A DNA stretch of 64,000 bases from Streptomyces canus (GCF_030815415.1 NZ_JAUSWW010000001.1:9796001-9860000), one strand, 5' to 3'. Positions 9,053 through 18,929 are shown, counted from the stretch's first letter. Numbers and translations are program-made. Notes: generated by a model from the letters alone, not told the origin.

Positions 9053-9633
9053 CCGCAATCCGTGCGCCACGCACCCCGAAGGGCCCGGCTTCAGCCTGAG
9101 TTCACCGCGGAGACCGGATCCCCGGGCCCAGCTGATGTACCTGGCCACCGCCATCACCCTTCCCCGTAGGGCCAACGACGGGACGATTCCTCTCGTTGGC
9201 CAGTACGACAGCCACGAGCGCGTCTTCGACCCGACGCTCCCGCACCTGGTCCAGCGCAGAGCCCGGGGCCACCGTGATCAAACAGAAGAAGTGGGTGAGC
9301 TTCCGCTGCCAAGCACATCGAGGATGTGGCGCCGGACAGCCTTGCCGAGGAGCGCGTCAGCTTCGCGCGCGCCCCCGTACGGGAAACGCGGGGACGCAGA
9401 TGCGGGGCTCTCGCCAGGAATGCGTGGCCGGTGGCGGGCGTCGTTGCGGACGATCAGATGCACTGAAGTGTTCGGCTCAGTCGCCTCGACGCCGTCGGCC
9501 TAGCGGCTGCTCGCCGACGTTGGCAAGCGGGCACCGTCTGTCGGTGCTCGGCCGCGCTTCCGCTCGGGAAGTCGCTGGCTGAAGGCCGCCGAGCCGGGCG
9601 GGCGTATCCGCCGCCCGGACCGCGGGACGCACA

Positions 9634-9740
9634 TTGCCCGGCCTCGCCGTGGACCTCGACACCACGCTCGTGTGGCATTCCGAGAACGAGGCGACCGCAC
9701 CCACCTACGAGGCGGTTTCGGGTTCCTCTGGACGACCGGG
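9634..9740 (+). mobile_element. IS1380-type transposase scrap
   Basis: A short frame reads PGLAVDLDTTLV followed by HSENEATAPTYE. This resembles the DDE core of IS1380-family transposases, where VDLDA is followed by HSEKE and a Pro-Thr-Tyr motif. Sequence on both sides is out of frame or unrelated. Only about 35 residues remain and no terminal repeats are seen. Confidence 0.45.
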
Positions 9741-9905
9741 TGGTCCTCGCGGGACCGAATGGCGATTCCGGGATGGGGTGCCTGACCGGCCAGGTTCATC
9801 CGGCCTGCGACGCCGTCGGTCGCCCGCCCGCGTTGCTGCGCCGTTGGAGCGAAGTTGCAAGCCCACGGGATATCGGGCCCGGCCCGGCGGGGGAGACCCC
9901 GCATT

Positions 9906-10682
9906 GTGACAGGTCATGCAGCAGGACACGTAATTCCGTGTGAGGTACAGGGCAACGGCCCGGAGCGGGTCCTCGCACTCCACCACTGGCTCAGCGACAG
10001 GTCGAGTTTCGGCCATCTGCGGCGGTACCTGGACGGGAGCGCGTTCAGTTACGCCTTCGTGGACTGCCGTGGGTACGGCGAGGCGATGGACACCCCTGGG
10101 GCTTACACGATGGAGGAGGTCGCAGCCGACGCTCTCGCCGTGGCTGACGACCTGGGCTGGGACAATTTCTCGGTGATCGGTCACTCCATGGGAGGCAAGG
10201 CGGCCCAGCTGATGCTGCTGGACGCCCCCTCGCGGATCCGCTCGATCGTCGGCATCTCGCCGGTACCTGCGTCCGGGTTCCCGCTCGAAGGGGAGATGTG
10301 GGAGCTGTTCGCCGGAGCCGTGGAGGATTCCGGCAACCGCAGGACGATCTTTGACGTCACCACCGGCGGTCGGCACGACGATGCGTGGCTGGATGCCAGG
10401 GTGAGCGGCTCGGAACGCTCCTCGTCGGGGGCCCTGCGCTCGTACCTCGAATCTTGGACTCGCGGCACCGACATCCACGAGCGGCTCAAGGGAAATCCGA
10501 CCCCGGTGCTTGTCGTGGCTGGAGCGAACGACCCGGCGATGGGTCCTGACACCATGCGGTCCACCTGGCTGCAGTGGTATCCGAACGCTGAGCTCCAGAT
10601 CTTCAACGACGTCGGTCACTTCGCCCCGGATGAGAGCCCAGAGGCTCTGGCGACAGTGGTCGAGAGATTCCTGGGCAGCTAA
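9906..10682 (+). CDS. Alpha/beta-hydrolase
   Basis: 258-residue alpha/beta-hydrolase of the esterase/lipase/haloperoxidase type. The nucleophile elbow is GHSMGG (Ser near residue 98), an oxyanion-hole region precedes it (HHWLSD), the acid is probably the Asp in GANDPAM, and the catalytic His is in GHFAPDE near the C-terminus. The GTG at 9906 is chosen because GGGGGAG lies about 10 bases upstream; the longer frame from 9855 adds a Pro/Arg-rich stretch unlike the family. It stands alone between transposase scraps and the Imm1-like gene. The substrate is unknown. Confidence 0.85.
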   Translation: MTGHAAGHVIPCEVQGNGPERVLALHHWLSDRSSFGHLRRYLDGSAFSYAFVDCRGYGEAMDTPGAYTMEEVAADALAVADDLGWDNFSVIGHSMGGKAAQLMLLDAPSRIRSIVGISPVPASGFPLEGEMWELFAGAVEDSGNRRTIFDVTTGGRHDDAWLDARVSGSERSSSGALRSYLESWTRGTDIHERLKGNPTPVLVVAGANDPAMGPDTMRSTWLQWYPNAELQIFNDVGHFAPDESPEALATVVERFLGS

Positions 10683-10715
10683 GGCCCGTCTCTGAGATCT
10701 GTCCGTGAGATCGTC

Positions 10716-11099
10716 GTGCTCGTGATCGAGTCCTGGGTGATCAATGACGACAGCCCTGTCCTGGTGTCGTCCGAGATGGTGCTGGAGATCCTCCGGTCGA
10801 GGGTCGACAGTGGGCAGCTTGAGACGTGGCTGACCAGCTCCTCCGGCCGATCGCTGGCCTTCGTGACGAACACCGAGCGCGCGATGGTGATGCTGATCGA
10901 ACAAGAGGGCGATCCCGGCGAGCATGCCGTGGATCCCGGAGCTCAGGGGTCGAGCGGCGGGTTCGTCCTCTCCAACGGCCAGGACGACGAGCACCCGGAT
11001 GAGGACACCGTCCCCATCCGGGACGCGTTCAGGCTCGTGAAGCAGATCGTTGGCACTGGATCCTGGCCGACGGATGCGCGCTGGGTGGTCGATCGCTGA
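10716..11099 (+). CDS. Imm1-like protein (orphan immunity-family protein)
   Basis: 127-residue acidic protein from a GTG start. The body reads LAFVTNTERAMVML, DPGEHAVDPGAQG, GGFVLSNGQ and DEDTVPIRDA. This resembles a Streptomyces family annotated as Imm1-type immunity proteins of polymorphic toxin systems. No toxin gene is next to it: upstream is a hydrolase and downstream a decayed IS element. It may be an orphan antitoxin kept after loss of its partner, or a house-keeping relative. The short C-terminus SWPTDARWVVDR looks complete. Confidence 0.6.
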   Translation: MLVIESWVINDDSPVLVSSEMVLEILRSRVDSGQLETWLTSSSGRSLAFVTNTERAMVMLIEQEGDPGEHAVDPGAQGSSGGFVLSNGQDDEHPDEDTVPIRDAFRLVKQIVGTGSWPTDARWVVDR

Positions 11100-11846
11100 G
11101 CGGGCTGTCGCCGGGCCCAGCTGAGGATGGCGACGAGGTGGAGCGCAGCCTCGCTAGGCGATGGCGAGCTTGTCCGTTCCCATGGCCAGGCCACGCCATT
11201 GCTTGAGCCGGTTGATGCACGGCTCGACCGCGTTGCGCTGCTTGTACGACTGCGCGGATCCCGCGTCGGCGGAGGTGATTCCGGATCGCGCGGGATGAAT
11301 ACGCGCGGTCCGCCAGGACAGAGTCCGGGCGGGTTCTCGGTCGAGACCGTCATGGCCGCCATCCGTGTTCCGCGAAGCGGACCCGGAAGCTGGGGCGTCA
11401 CCCGCCTGGCCTGCGGTGACGCGAAGGGCCAAAGGCCGTGCCTGGCTGTCGCTGGCGAGATTGGACCGTGCTCAGGCCGCCGCGCGAGCGTCCGAGCGCA
11501 GGGTCGCCGGGTTCGGCCCGGGCCGGAGCCCCTTTCTCCTGGCTCCGGCACATGCTGGTGAGCCCGGCAGACGGTGGAGTCCACCGACACGGTCCAGCCG
11601 ACGTAGTCGGCACCCTCAGCCGCGACAAGAACCGTTCCCAGGTGCCGTCCACAGCCCGCCTGATCAGCCGTTTGTGGGCGGTCCGGACGAGCCGAGCTCG
11701 TCCGGCAGACCCCGCCACGGCGAGCAGGTGCGGTACTTCCACGCAATGGCCTCCAGGGTTCGGCGGTGATCGGCCCACCGCCGACCGCGGACCGAATCGG
11801 CCGCCATCAGCGGCTCGATCAGGTCCCACATCGCATCAGTGATCAC
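11095..11846 (-). mobile_element. IS5-family transposase pseudogene
   Basis: The minus strand starts with an ATG at 11846 and reads MITDAMWDLIEPLM, WADHRRTLEAIAWKYR and then, in other frames, TAHKRLIRRAVDGTWER, DPALGRSRGGLST, LRVTAGQAGDAP and finally YKQRNAVEPCINRLKQWRG. These are in the order of an IS5-type DDE transposase, but at least three frameshifts and an internal deletion separate them. Sequence just beyond the start (GGCGCCTGTCCGGTTAG on the minus strand) may be the terminal repeat. The element is dead. Confidence 0.85.
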
Positions 11847-11949
11847 TAACCGGACAGGCGCCTCCGATCAACTGACCAACCGATCAAAGAGGCGCGCTGT
11901 AGTAGTCCAGCTGTAGATCGTGATCTTGCCGGTCGGAGTACCGAACTGA

Positions 11950-12564
11950 TCAGCGTTGCGTGGTCGGCCAAGCGGTCAGTGCCAGTTCGGCTACTTCGGC
12001 CAGTTGGGGGGCAGTAGCGCCATCCTGGGCTCGCTGTGAGAGTCCCTGGAGGACTGTGGCGAAGTAGTCTGCCAAGGCCCGAGGGCTGGCCTCGACTGGC
12101 AGTTCCCCCTCCAACTGCGCCTCCCGCAGCCGGGCCTCGAACCCGTCCACGTTCTTGTTGCGCAAATTGCGGAGAAGGGCCTGCACCTCCGCATCCTGCG
12201 GAGTGACGTTGGTTGCGGCGCTGATGGCCAGGCAGCCGGCTGGGTGCGAGGGGTCCGGATAGATGACCGCGGCCTCCCGAAGGATGCGCGCGAACGCCTC
12301 ATACGCAGTCGACTCCTCGCGGAGCGCCACACCCGCGAAGGCGCCGACGGGCGACTGGCCGTAGCCGTCGACCACTTCCTCGAACAGGGACTTCTTGTCC
12401 CCGAAGGCGGCGTACAGGCTCCCTGAGCGGATCCCCATGGCCTCGGTCAGCTCGCTGATGGAAACGCCTTCATAGCCGCGCTCCCAGAACAGGCGCGTGG
12501 CCGCGGTCAGCGCCGCTGCGCGGTCGAAGGTTCGCGGGCGGCCGCGCTTGGGCTTCTCGGTCAT
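11950..12564 (-). CDS. TetR-family transcriptional regulator
   Basis: 204-residue TetR-type repressor. The N-terminal helix-turn-helix reads RLFWERGYEGVSISELTEAMG followed by SGSLYAAFGDKKSLFEEVV, in the usual position (residues 20-60). The C-terminal ligand domain has TetR_C features (HPAGCLAISAATNV). The start at 12564 is favoured, because the upstream ATGs at 12573 and 12591 would put coding sequence up to or into the inverted repeat. It is divergent from the SDR at 12651 across that repeat and probably represses both genes until an inducer, likely the SDR's substrate, binds. Confidence 0.9.
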   Translation of the reverse strand: MTEKPKRGRPRTFDRAAALTAATRLFWERGYEGVSISELTEAMGIRSGSLYAAFGDKKSLFEEVVDGYGQSPVGAFAGVALREESTAYEAFARILREAAVIYPDPSHPAGCLAISAATNVTPQDAEVQALLRNLRNKNVDGFEARLREAQLEGELPVEASPRALADYFATVLQGLSQRAQDGATAPQLAEVAELALTAWPTTQR

Positions 12565-12577
12565 GGACCACATTCTA

Positions 12578-12626
12578 GAGTGTTCGACCAAGAAATCGTG
12601 CTACCGTCTTTCTTGGTCGAACACTC
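12578..12626. promoter_or_regulatory. Perfect 18-bp inverted repeat: probable TetR operator
   Basis: The left arm at 12578-12595 and the right arm at 12609-12626 are exact reverse complements (18 of 18), separated by 13 bases. The arm core is GTGTTCGACCAAGAA. The site sits between the divergent TetR gene (start 12564) and SDR gene (start 12651), the classical place for the operator of a TetR-type autoregulator. Both promoters would lie on or beside it, so one protein could control both directions. Confidence 0.85.
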
Positions 12627-12650
12627 AACAATGAAGGGCGGTCAACCACC

Positions 12651-13424
12651 ATGGGTACGCAGCGACTTGAAGGAAAGATCGCACTGGTCACTGGCGGCAG
12701 CAGGGGCATCGGGCGAGCCGTCGTGGAGCGGCTCGCCCAGGACGGCGCTGTTGTCGCACTGACCTACGCCAGCAACGAGAGCGCGGCGCACGACGTCGTG
12801 GAGCGCGTCCGAAAGGACGGCGGCCGGGCGTTCGCCCTCCACGCGCAGCTGGGCCGTCGTGGCGATGCCGCCGCCCTGTGGTCGGCGTTCGACGCCCAGA
12901 TTCCCCAGCACGCACCCGGGCGATCCGTCGACATCATCGTCAACAACGCCGGCATAGGACGGAGCGCGAACCTGACGTCACTGACCGAGGACGGCTTCGA
13001 CGAGGTCTTCGCCGTGAATGTGCGAGCGCCGTTCTTCATCGTGCAAGAGGGGCTGAAGCGACTGCGCGACGCCGGCCGGATCATCAATATTTCCAGTGGC
13101 GCGGCCCACCTCGCCATGCCCGAGGCCATCGCCTACGGCGCCACCAAGAGCGCCCTGGACAACTTCACCCTCAACCTCGCCAAGGAGCTGGGCGCCCGGG
13201 CCATCACAGCGAACTCGGTCGCTCCCGGGATCATCGACACGGACGTCAACGCGGGCTGGCTGCGCGGCAACCCGGAGGCCGAAGCCCACGCGGCCTCCCT
13301 GGCCGCACTGGGCCGGGTTGGCCAGCCGGAAGACGTCGCCGACATCGTGGCCTTCCTCGCCTCGGACGACGCACGCTGGGTCACCGGCAAGGTGATCGAC
13401 GCGACCGGCGGCTCGGGTCTGTGA
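12651..13424 (+). CDS. SDR-family oxidoreductase, TetR-controlled
   Basis: 257-residue classical SDR similar to FabG. Visible are TGGSRGIG near residue 15, the NNAGIG motif, catalytic Ser in NISSGAA, YGATKSA, and a C-terminus ending in DATGGSGL. The residue after beta-2 (TYASN) suggests NADPH use. The ATG at 12651 is 25 bases beyond the inverted repeat. Pairing with a divergent TetR repressor is common for SDR enzymes that detoxify quinones, aldehydes or ketones; the actual substrate is unknown. Confidence 0.9.
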   Translation: MGTQRLEGKIALVTGGSRGIGRAVVERLAQDGAVVALTYASNESAAHDVVERVRKDGGRAFALHAQLGRRGDAAALWSAFDAQIPQHAPGRSVDIIVNNAGIGRSANLTSLTEDGFDEVFAVNVRAPFFIVQEGLKRLRDAGRIINISSGAAHLAMPEAIAYGATKSALDNFTLNLAKELGARAITANSVAPGIIDTDVNAGWLRGNPEAEAHAASLAALGRVGQPEDVADIVAFLASDDARWVTGKVIDATGGSGL

Positions 13425-13539
13425 GCCTCCACCCTTGGGAGGGAGCACCCGTCGGCGACCTCCCGCCCGAGGGAACTCGCTGGTGGGGAGCGTTCGAAAG
13501 CCTGATGCAGCGGATTGCGGGCCGGTTCGCGCGACGTTC

Positions 13540-13872
13540 TCAGCCTGTCCGACTGTTCGTTTGGTGATCATCCATTTCGGTCCGGATCATGACACCGTCC
13601 GCTAGAGAGTCCAGGCCGTCGGAGTTCAGCTGCTCTGCTGATCCATCCTGCTGGGTACGGCGTGGCCGCAGATGTGTGAGCGTGTCGTCGGCCTGGCGCT
13701 GGGTGAGGGCCGCGGGGTGGGTGGCGACGGTGGCATCCTCACGCAGCCGTGCGTGGGTGGCACAGACGGTCTCGGCGACGGTCTGCGGGTCGTGGTGGGG
13801 GAAGCTGGCGGTGAGGATGACGCGTACCAGGGAGTGCTCGCTGTCCATGACGGGGCTCTCAGGTATCGGCAT
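13540..13872 (-). CDS. Small conserved-looking hypothetical protein
   Basis: 110-residue minus-strand frame. A plausible start is the internal ATG at 13848 (MDSEHSLVRVI), which precedes helix-like sequence (FPHHDPQTVAETVCATHARL). The pattern resembles small three-helix dimerisation proteins of actinobacteria, but I cannot assign the family firmly. Downstream residues become low in family character (MIRTEMDDHQTN). It lies immediately downstream of a PAP2 relic on the same strand. Confidence 0.45.
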   Translation of the reverse strand: MPIPESPVMDSEHSLVRVILTASFPHHDPQTVAETVCATHARLREDATVATHPAALTQRQADDTLTHLRPRRTQQDGSAEQLNSDGLDSLADGVMIRTEMDDHQTNSRTG

Positions 13873-14083
13873 CCGATGTCGACTCCCGATATCCGGAGCG
13901 CGGCCGCTGAGGCAGGGGCCGACCGGGGCAGGTCGCGGATGCGGCTCCCACCCCGGCGCTGGCGGCGTTGCGGCCCGGGTGAGCGGTGTCCCAGGTGGCG
14001 ACGGAGGCCATGGCCAGGCCGGTACCGAGCAGGGCCCCGGCGAGGGTGTCGGTGAGCCAGTGCACGCCGAGGAGAGATGTCAA
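13859..14083 (-). pseudogene. PAP2-family phosphatase, C-terminal fragment
   Basis: The frame begins SLLGVHWLTDTLAGALLG, the third PAP2 phosphatase motif with its His and Asp. The earlier motifs (KxxxxxxRP and PSNH) and the first helices are missing, because upstream of 14083 the sequence becomes unrelated. It is a 5'-truncated membrane phosphatase. The 14084-14403 stretch shows no gene; it has a short inverted repeat (GGGACCTGG and CCAGGTCCC near 14226-14290) that could be the end of an insertion sequence. Confidence 0.7.
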
Positions 14084-14403
14084 TGAAGCAAACAGAGTTG
14101 ATTACAGGGGTGGGCGGCGAGCAGGGAATCTGCCGTGAGTCGGGCGCCAGAACCGTTCCGGGGAGCGGAAAGCGCGGACGCGGTCTGGTGTGCGGGGCGA
14201 TGTCAGGGAGGGGCGTTCGCGGCATGGCAAGGGGACCTGGTGCTGGCGTGAGGGCTGTCCAGTTCCACAACACGCGAGATCCCAGGTCCCGATGTCTCCC
14301 ACGCCTGCTCGTCGACGTTCAGCATTTCGGTGACCGCTGGTGCCGGGCCACTTCTCCAGCCGTCTTCGGCAGCTTTGAGTGAGCGTTAAGTTCGATCATT
14401 CTC

Positions 14404-14735
14404 ATGCTCCCCGCAGCCCGCGGTGCCTTCGCCGCGGCAGGCGGCAACGCACATCTCCTGGCGATCGGGCCCGCCGAGGGTGCGCCCGCCGTGCACGGCA
14501 CCGAGATGTACGCCCTGATCGGGCAGGAACAGCCGGGCCGCAGCCCCGAACAGGCCAGCCGTGACACGCGTATCCGCGCCATCGTCCTCGACTTCGTCAC
14601 CGGCGAGCAGACCCGCCTGTGGCCGGCCGTCACGGACCGGCCCACCTCGGGGAGAGTGTCGGCAACCCTCCCTACGAGCCCAGCGCCCGCAACCAGGCGG
14701 TCCTGGACCTGTTCGGGAACATCGCCCGCCCCTGA
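14404..14735 (+). pseudogene. Unidentified gene fragment with one frameshift
   Basis: The frame from 14404 reads GTEMYALIGQEQPG, RIRAIVLDFVTGEQTRLWP and then breaks near 14645. In the third frame it continues as GESVGNPPYEPSARNQAVL and DLFGNIARP before a stop at 14735. Codon use and composition are gene-like across the break, so this is probably the end of a real gene with a single-base lesion. The family is not recognised and no start with a ribosome site is evident. Confidence 0.4.
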
Positions 14736-14856
14736 CGGCCGTCGGCCGATACGAGGAATGCGGGCCCACCCCGCTCCACCCCGTTCCCTGCCCGGCGGGT
14801 AGCTACAGCGATTCCCCCCCCGGGGCCGACCGGCCTGATCCGCCCGTCAGACCTTA

Positions 14857-15112
14857 GGCCGACGATCTGGCGCAGCCGTCGTACGGTGGCGTCGATGCCG
14901 CAGCTTTCGAAGTCGCCGTCGAGGAAGCGATGTTCGGAGGCCTGCCCGGGGTTCTTGAAGACCAAGCTCCAGTGTTCGCGTAGCAGCCGGGCCTTGAGGA
15001 GGACCTCCGCGGCGGCCTGGAGATGGAGCACCGCGTACGTCACATGCCAGAGCGGCGGTCCCTCTATTTCGTCAGAGGGCCAGCGCCTGACACAGCGCGA
15101 GGCGATCGACAT
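14857..15112 (-). pseudogene. Unidentified conserved fragment (interrupted at both ends)
   Basis: The minus strand reads PPLWHVTYAVLHLQAAAE, VLLKARLLREHWSLVF, RFLDGDFESCGIDATV and RRLRQIVGL. These are helix-rich, acid/base-balanced segments with G/C third positions. The pattern looks like conserved actinobacterial hypothetical proteins, but I cannot name the family. The frame degenerates before residue 18 and after about residue 85, so only the middle of the gene survives. Confidence 0.45.
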
Positions 15113-15169
15113 GAGCGCGGATCTTCCGGGTAGGCGGACAGTGCCTGGTGGGAGAAGGGCCGTGGAAGC

Positions 15170-16205
15170 CTGGGGAGGTCAAAGCGGCTCTTCTCCCTTT
15201 AATGGACCAGTTGACGTTCGGCGGGACCATCATGGAGACCGGCACGGGCTCCTGCCGTCGGGCCGCCACCCGTGCCCGCGCCGGACCGCAGGCGTGCGGT
15301 TGCCGCGGGCTGGCGGATACGGCGCCCTCGTATGGAGGCGACCGGTGCCCTTCTGGTGGGCCTCAGCCTCTGAATCGGATGCTCCCGGACCCGCCACGGC
15401 CCGGTCTATGCTCCGAACAAGGCCCTCGCACCTTTGCCGGCCACGGTCGGCGGCGGGCTGCTGGCCCGCAGATATCGGTCTGGGGGCCGTAGTGAATATC
15501 CGGCCACTGTGAGTGGCTGGAGCTGCATCGCCGACTATGAAGCTCCAGCCCTTCGTCCTCCCGCCCCGGTTCGAGCCCGGGGTGAACTCCCGCGCACCCC
15601 GGGAAGGGTGGGAAGGACGGTCAGTGCGAGGCGGCGATGTGAGGGGAGCCAGCGCCGATCTCGCACCGCGCGGCCGCCGCCGGTGCTCGCCCGCATCCGG
15701 CGGCGGCTGTTCACGGCTTCACGACCAACGACCTGGGCATCCACGGCAGTTGCCCGCCAGTGGTCCCCACTGCAGGCTGCCCCCATCCTTCACGGCTTCC
15801 GGCCCGGGGCGAATTCCCGCAACGCTGTCCGCAACGCGCCGTGCACGGTGAGATCGGCACCCGCCACGAACTGCTCCGGCAAGCCACCGGCTTGCGGCGG
15901 GCGGACAGTACTGCGGTACTGGTGCGGCTCCTCCTCAGGGAGCAGGCGCCGCCGGGGGTTCTGTCTCATGCCCCACGAAGAAGATCGAACCCCGGGCCGA
16001 AGCTCCGCCCTGCTTGGCGAAGAACATGGAGGCCCCCGACACCCGATTACGGGCCAGAGCCTGATTCATGACACTCCCCGCGCCCTGGGTCGATCAGCCG
16101 TTCTTGCAGTTGGCATCGACGCCCTCACCGCTGACGGAGGCTCGGAGGGCGAGGGTTGTGGAGGTGCGGGAACGGGCGGAAGGTGAGCGGGTTGCGGGAG
16201 TTAGC
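15170..16205. other. Gap with no supported gene; possible IstB scrap
   Basis: About 1 kb of GC-rich sequence without a frame showing protein-family character. Near 15200-15275 the plus strand reads LTFGGTIMETGTGS followed by AATRARAG, which resembles the C-terminus of IstB-type helper ATPases of IS21 elements; this is a weak match. T-arm-like GGTTCGAGCCC at 15570 does not belong to a foldable tRNA. The last 150 bases probably hold the promoter of the kinase gene. Confidence 0.3.
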
Positions 16206-18494
16206 ATGCAGCCCGCGGAGACTTTCGGTGGGGGCTGTGTGGTGGGTGATGCGTTGCTGGCCGGGCGATACCAGCTCAAGCAGTTGGTCGGGCGCGGTGG
16301 GATGGGCGAGGTGTGGGAGGCGTTCGATGAGCGTCTGGGGCGCACCGTCGCCGTCAAGGTGGTCTCGCTTCTGGCGGGCGGGGGGAGCGCGGCCGGTGAA
16401 CTGCGGGCGCGTTTCCTGCGGGAGGCGCGGATCACCGCGGCGCTTCAGCACCCGTGCATCGTGGCCGTGCACGATCTCGGTGAGGCGGTCACCGCGGAGG
16501 GCAGCGCGCCGTTCCTGGTGATGGAGTTCCTGCGGGGCCAGGGTCTTGAGACCGTCGTACGCCGTGGTCCGGTACCCGGCCAGGAGGCCGCACGGTGGGG
16601 TGCGCAGATCTGCGACGCGCTGGCCGAAGCGCATGCCGGCGGCGTTCTGCACCGCGACATCAAGCCGGCGAACGTGTTCATCACGGCAAATGGCGGGGTG
16701 AAGGTACTGGACTTCGGGATCGCGCGCGCCGCGGACCCGGCGGGGGCCGGAGAGCTGCTGACCCGCACCGGAACGGTGGTGGGAACGGCCGCTTACATGG
16801 CGCCGGAGCAGGCCCGCGGCCGCCCCGAGGAGCGCAGCGACCTGTACGCGGTGGGGTGCCTGCTCTTCGAACTGCTCACCGGCAGCCTGCCGTTCAGCGC
16901 TCCGGACGCGCTGGGCTATCTGACCGCGCACCTCAACGACACGCCGCCGACGCCGAGCAGTGTCCTGCCCGGTCTGCCCGCCGCGTGGGACGAGCTCGTG
17001 CTGCGGCTGCTGGAGAAGGAACCCGGCCGGCGGTACGCCTCGGCCGCGGAACTGGCCGCCGAACTGCGTGGCCTGTACGGGAGCGCGGGGGCGGCGGTAC
17101 CTGCGCCCCGCACGCCGACGGTCGTGGATGCGGGCGGATCGCCCGCCCGGCCGTCCCCGGGTGCCACGACGGCATCGGTGCCTGAACCACCGCCCCCGCC
17201 CGGGCTCACCCGGCGCAGCGCACTGGGGTGGGGTGCGGGGGTCCTCACCCTCGGCGCCGCCGGGACCGCGGCCGCCCTGTATCTCACCGAGGAACCCGAC
17301 AAGGGCCCGGTTGCCTGGTCACAGAACATCGGTGACGCACAAAAACTCGACAGAAACCACCCGACGTCCGTCGTCAGCGGCGGCCGCTGGTACATCGCGA
17401 GCGGCGACGCCCCGGTCATGGTGCACGCCTTCGATGCCGCCCGGGGCGCCCGCTTGTGGAAGGCCACGCTGAGCGGGCAGAACTGGAACGCGGACGGCAG
17501 CCCGCAGTTCGCCGTTGTCGGGCACGCGGCCATCGTCAAGAGCAAGGTGAAGGAGGAGCAGAGCCCCTGGCTCGATGCCTTCGACACCGCCGACGGCAGA
17601 CGGCTGTGGCGCCACGAGCTCGACTCACAGACCTGGGACATGCACCGGCCCGCCAGCCTGGTCATCGTGGCCGGCGACCGCAGTGTGGCCGGTCTCGACC
17701 CGCGTAGTGGAAAGGACCGGTGGAGGTTCCTCACGGACACGCCGGGAGGGGCGCTGTGCGTCGGGGACCTGGTGGTCAGCGGCGATACGGCGCTCTCGGC
17801 CCGGACCGGGAAGACCGCGTGGCAACAGTCAGGATTCAGCGCGAACGGCCGCCTGGCTCATGCGCTCGGAAAGTTCCTCCTCTTCTACGAAGCTGGCACG
17901 AAGGCCACCGATCTCGTATGCCGCTCGGCGCACACCGGGGACGTGGTGTGGCGCACGCCGTTCAACGCCGCCGAGGAACGCGCCGGTTCGGCCGAGCGCA
18001 GCTGGCAGGCGGTCATCTCGGGCACCACCATCTTCCTGCCGCTGGCGGCAGGGGACCGCCGCAGGCCCACAGCGGTGGACGCTGCCACCGGAAAAGTGAA
18101 GTGGACCTACGACGGGCCGTACCGGCGGGCCTCCGACTACGGCGACGACGGCTCCGTCAAGCAGATCGAGGGTGTTCAGGGCGTGCTGGGGGTCGAGGGC
18201 GGATTCGTGGTGCCCACCGGCAAGGGCACGGTGTGCCTGAACGCGAACGACGGCCGGCAGCGCTGGCGCACCAGCGACGAGGGCGCCCAACTCATCGGCA
18301 AGCACGTACTGTTCACCACGCCCCGCGAGCGGATGTTCACGCAATGGCGACACACGCGGATCGTCGACGCCCGCACCGGCAGTGAGGTCTGGACGGGCGA
18401 CTTCGATACGGGCCTGGCCACCCTTCCGCAGTCCACCGATGGCCGGGTCTTCATCGCGGACATGGACGGAAAACTATGGGCCCTGCGGATCTGA
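16206..18494 (+). CDS. Ser/Thr protein kinase with PQQ-like beta-propeller repeats
   Basis: 762-residue PknB-like kinase. The P-loop GRGGMGEVWEA is near residue 28, the catalytic HRDIKPAN near 149, DFGIAR near 168 and the APE motif (YMAPEQA) follows. The kinase domain ends near 285. A Pro-rich linker precedes a single membrane-like segment (about 338-358). The extracytoplasmic part (about 365-762) has repeated AxGKxxW-type PQQ blades that probably form a beta-propeller binding a ligand or wall component. The ATG at 16206 begins just before the kinase fold; the in-frame extension to 16068 is not family-like. Its targets are unknown. Confidence 0.92.
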   Translation: MQPAETFGGGCVVGDALLAGRYQLKQLVGRGGMGEVWEAFDERLGRTVAVKVVSLLAGGGSAAGELRARFLREARITAALQHPCIVAVHDLGEAVTAEGSAPFLVMEFLRGQGLETVVRRGPVPGQEAARWGAQICDALAEAHAGGVLHRDIKPANVFITANGGVKVLDFGIARAADPAGAGELLTRTGTVVGTAAYMAPEQARGRPEERSDLYAVGCLLFELLTGSLPFSAPDALGYLTAHLNDTPPTPSSVLPGLPAAWDELVLRLLEKEPGRRYASAAELAAELRGLYGSAGAAVPAPRTPTVVDAGGSPARPSPGATTASVPEPPPPPGLTRRSALGWGAGVLTLGAAGTAAALYLTEEPDKGPVAWSQNIGDAQKLDRNHPTSVVSGGRWYIASGDAPVMVHAFDAARGARLWKATLSGQNWNADGSPQFAVVGHAAIVKSKVKEEQSPWLDAFDTADGRRLWRHELDSQTWDMHRPASLVIVAGDRSVAGLDPRSGKDRWRFLTDTPGGALCVGDLVVSGDTALSARTGKTAWQQSGFSANGRLAHALGKFLLFYEAGTKATDLVCRSAHTGDVVWRTPFNAAEERAGSAERSWQAVISGTTIFLPLAAGDRRRPTAVDAATGKVKWTYDGPYRRASDYGDDGSVKQIEGVQGVLGVEGGFVVPTGKGTVCLNANDGRQRWRTSDEGAQLIGKHVLFTTPRERMFTQWRHTRIVDARTGSEVWTGDFDTGLATLPQSTDGRVFIADMDGKLWALRI

Positions 18495-18929
18495 ACTGAG
18501 CACACAAGGCCTGCACAGAGCAAACTGCCCCGTAACCTCGACGCGCTTCATGGCTCTCGGCCACCACCCGACAGTGGGGCCGGGTGAGGCGTCGGCCCGC
18601 GACCCGCGTCCGAGGGCGCGGCCCACGACCGTGGTTTTGATCGCGCGCCTCGACCCCGTGCCCGCGCGGATCCTCTGCGGATCGTGATGGTGATCGCTCC
18701 TGCGGCATCCTCAGCCCCGCGCGCTGAACTACTACGAGCGCTGGATCAAGGAGGGTAGGCCCCGTCGCGGAATCGTCTGTTGCCTCAAACGCTACCCGGC
18801 CCGGGAGGCCATCCAGCTGGACGGACAGCTGCAGCCAGGATTCCGCGCATAGGGACCGTGTGATCGCCTGTGACACGGCGAGGTCCGCCAGAAACCGTTC
18901 CGACGGGGACCTCCGCGCGGAGCCGCGAG

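Noticed and set aside
15560..15590. Possible tRNA T-arm (GGTTCGAGCCC)
   Set aside because: The small stem pairs well, but there is no matching acceptor strand 60-70 bases upstream and no D or anticodon arm.
18700..18800. Short frame reading LNYYERWIKEG
   Set aside because: Only about 20 residues look protein-like, with no family assignment and no continuation.
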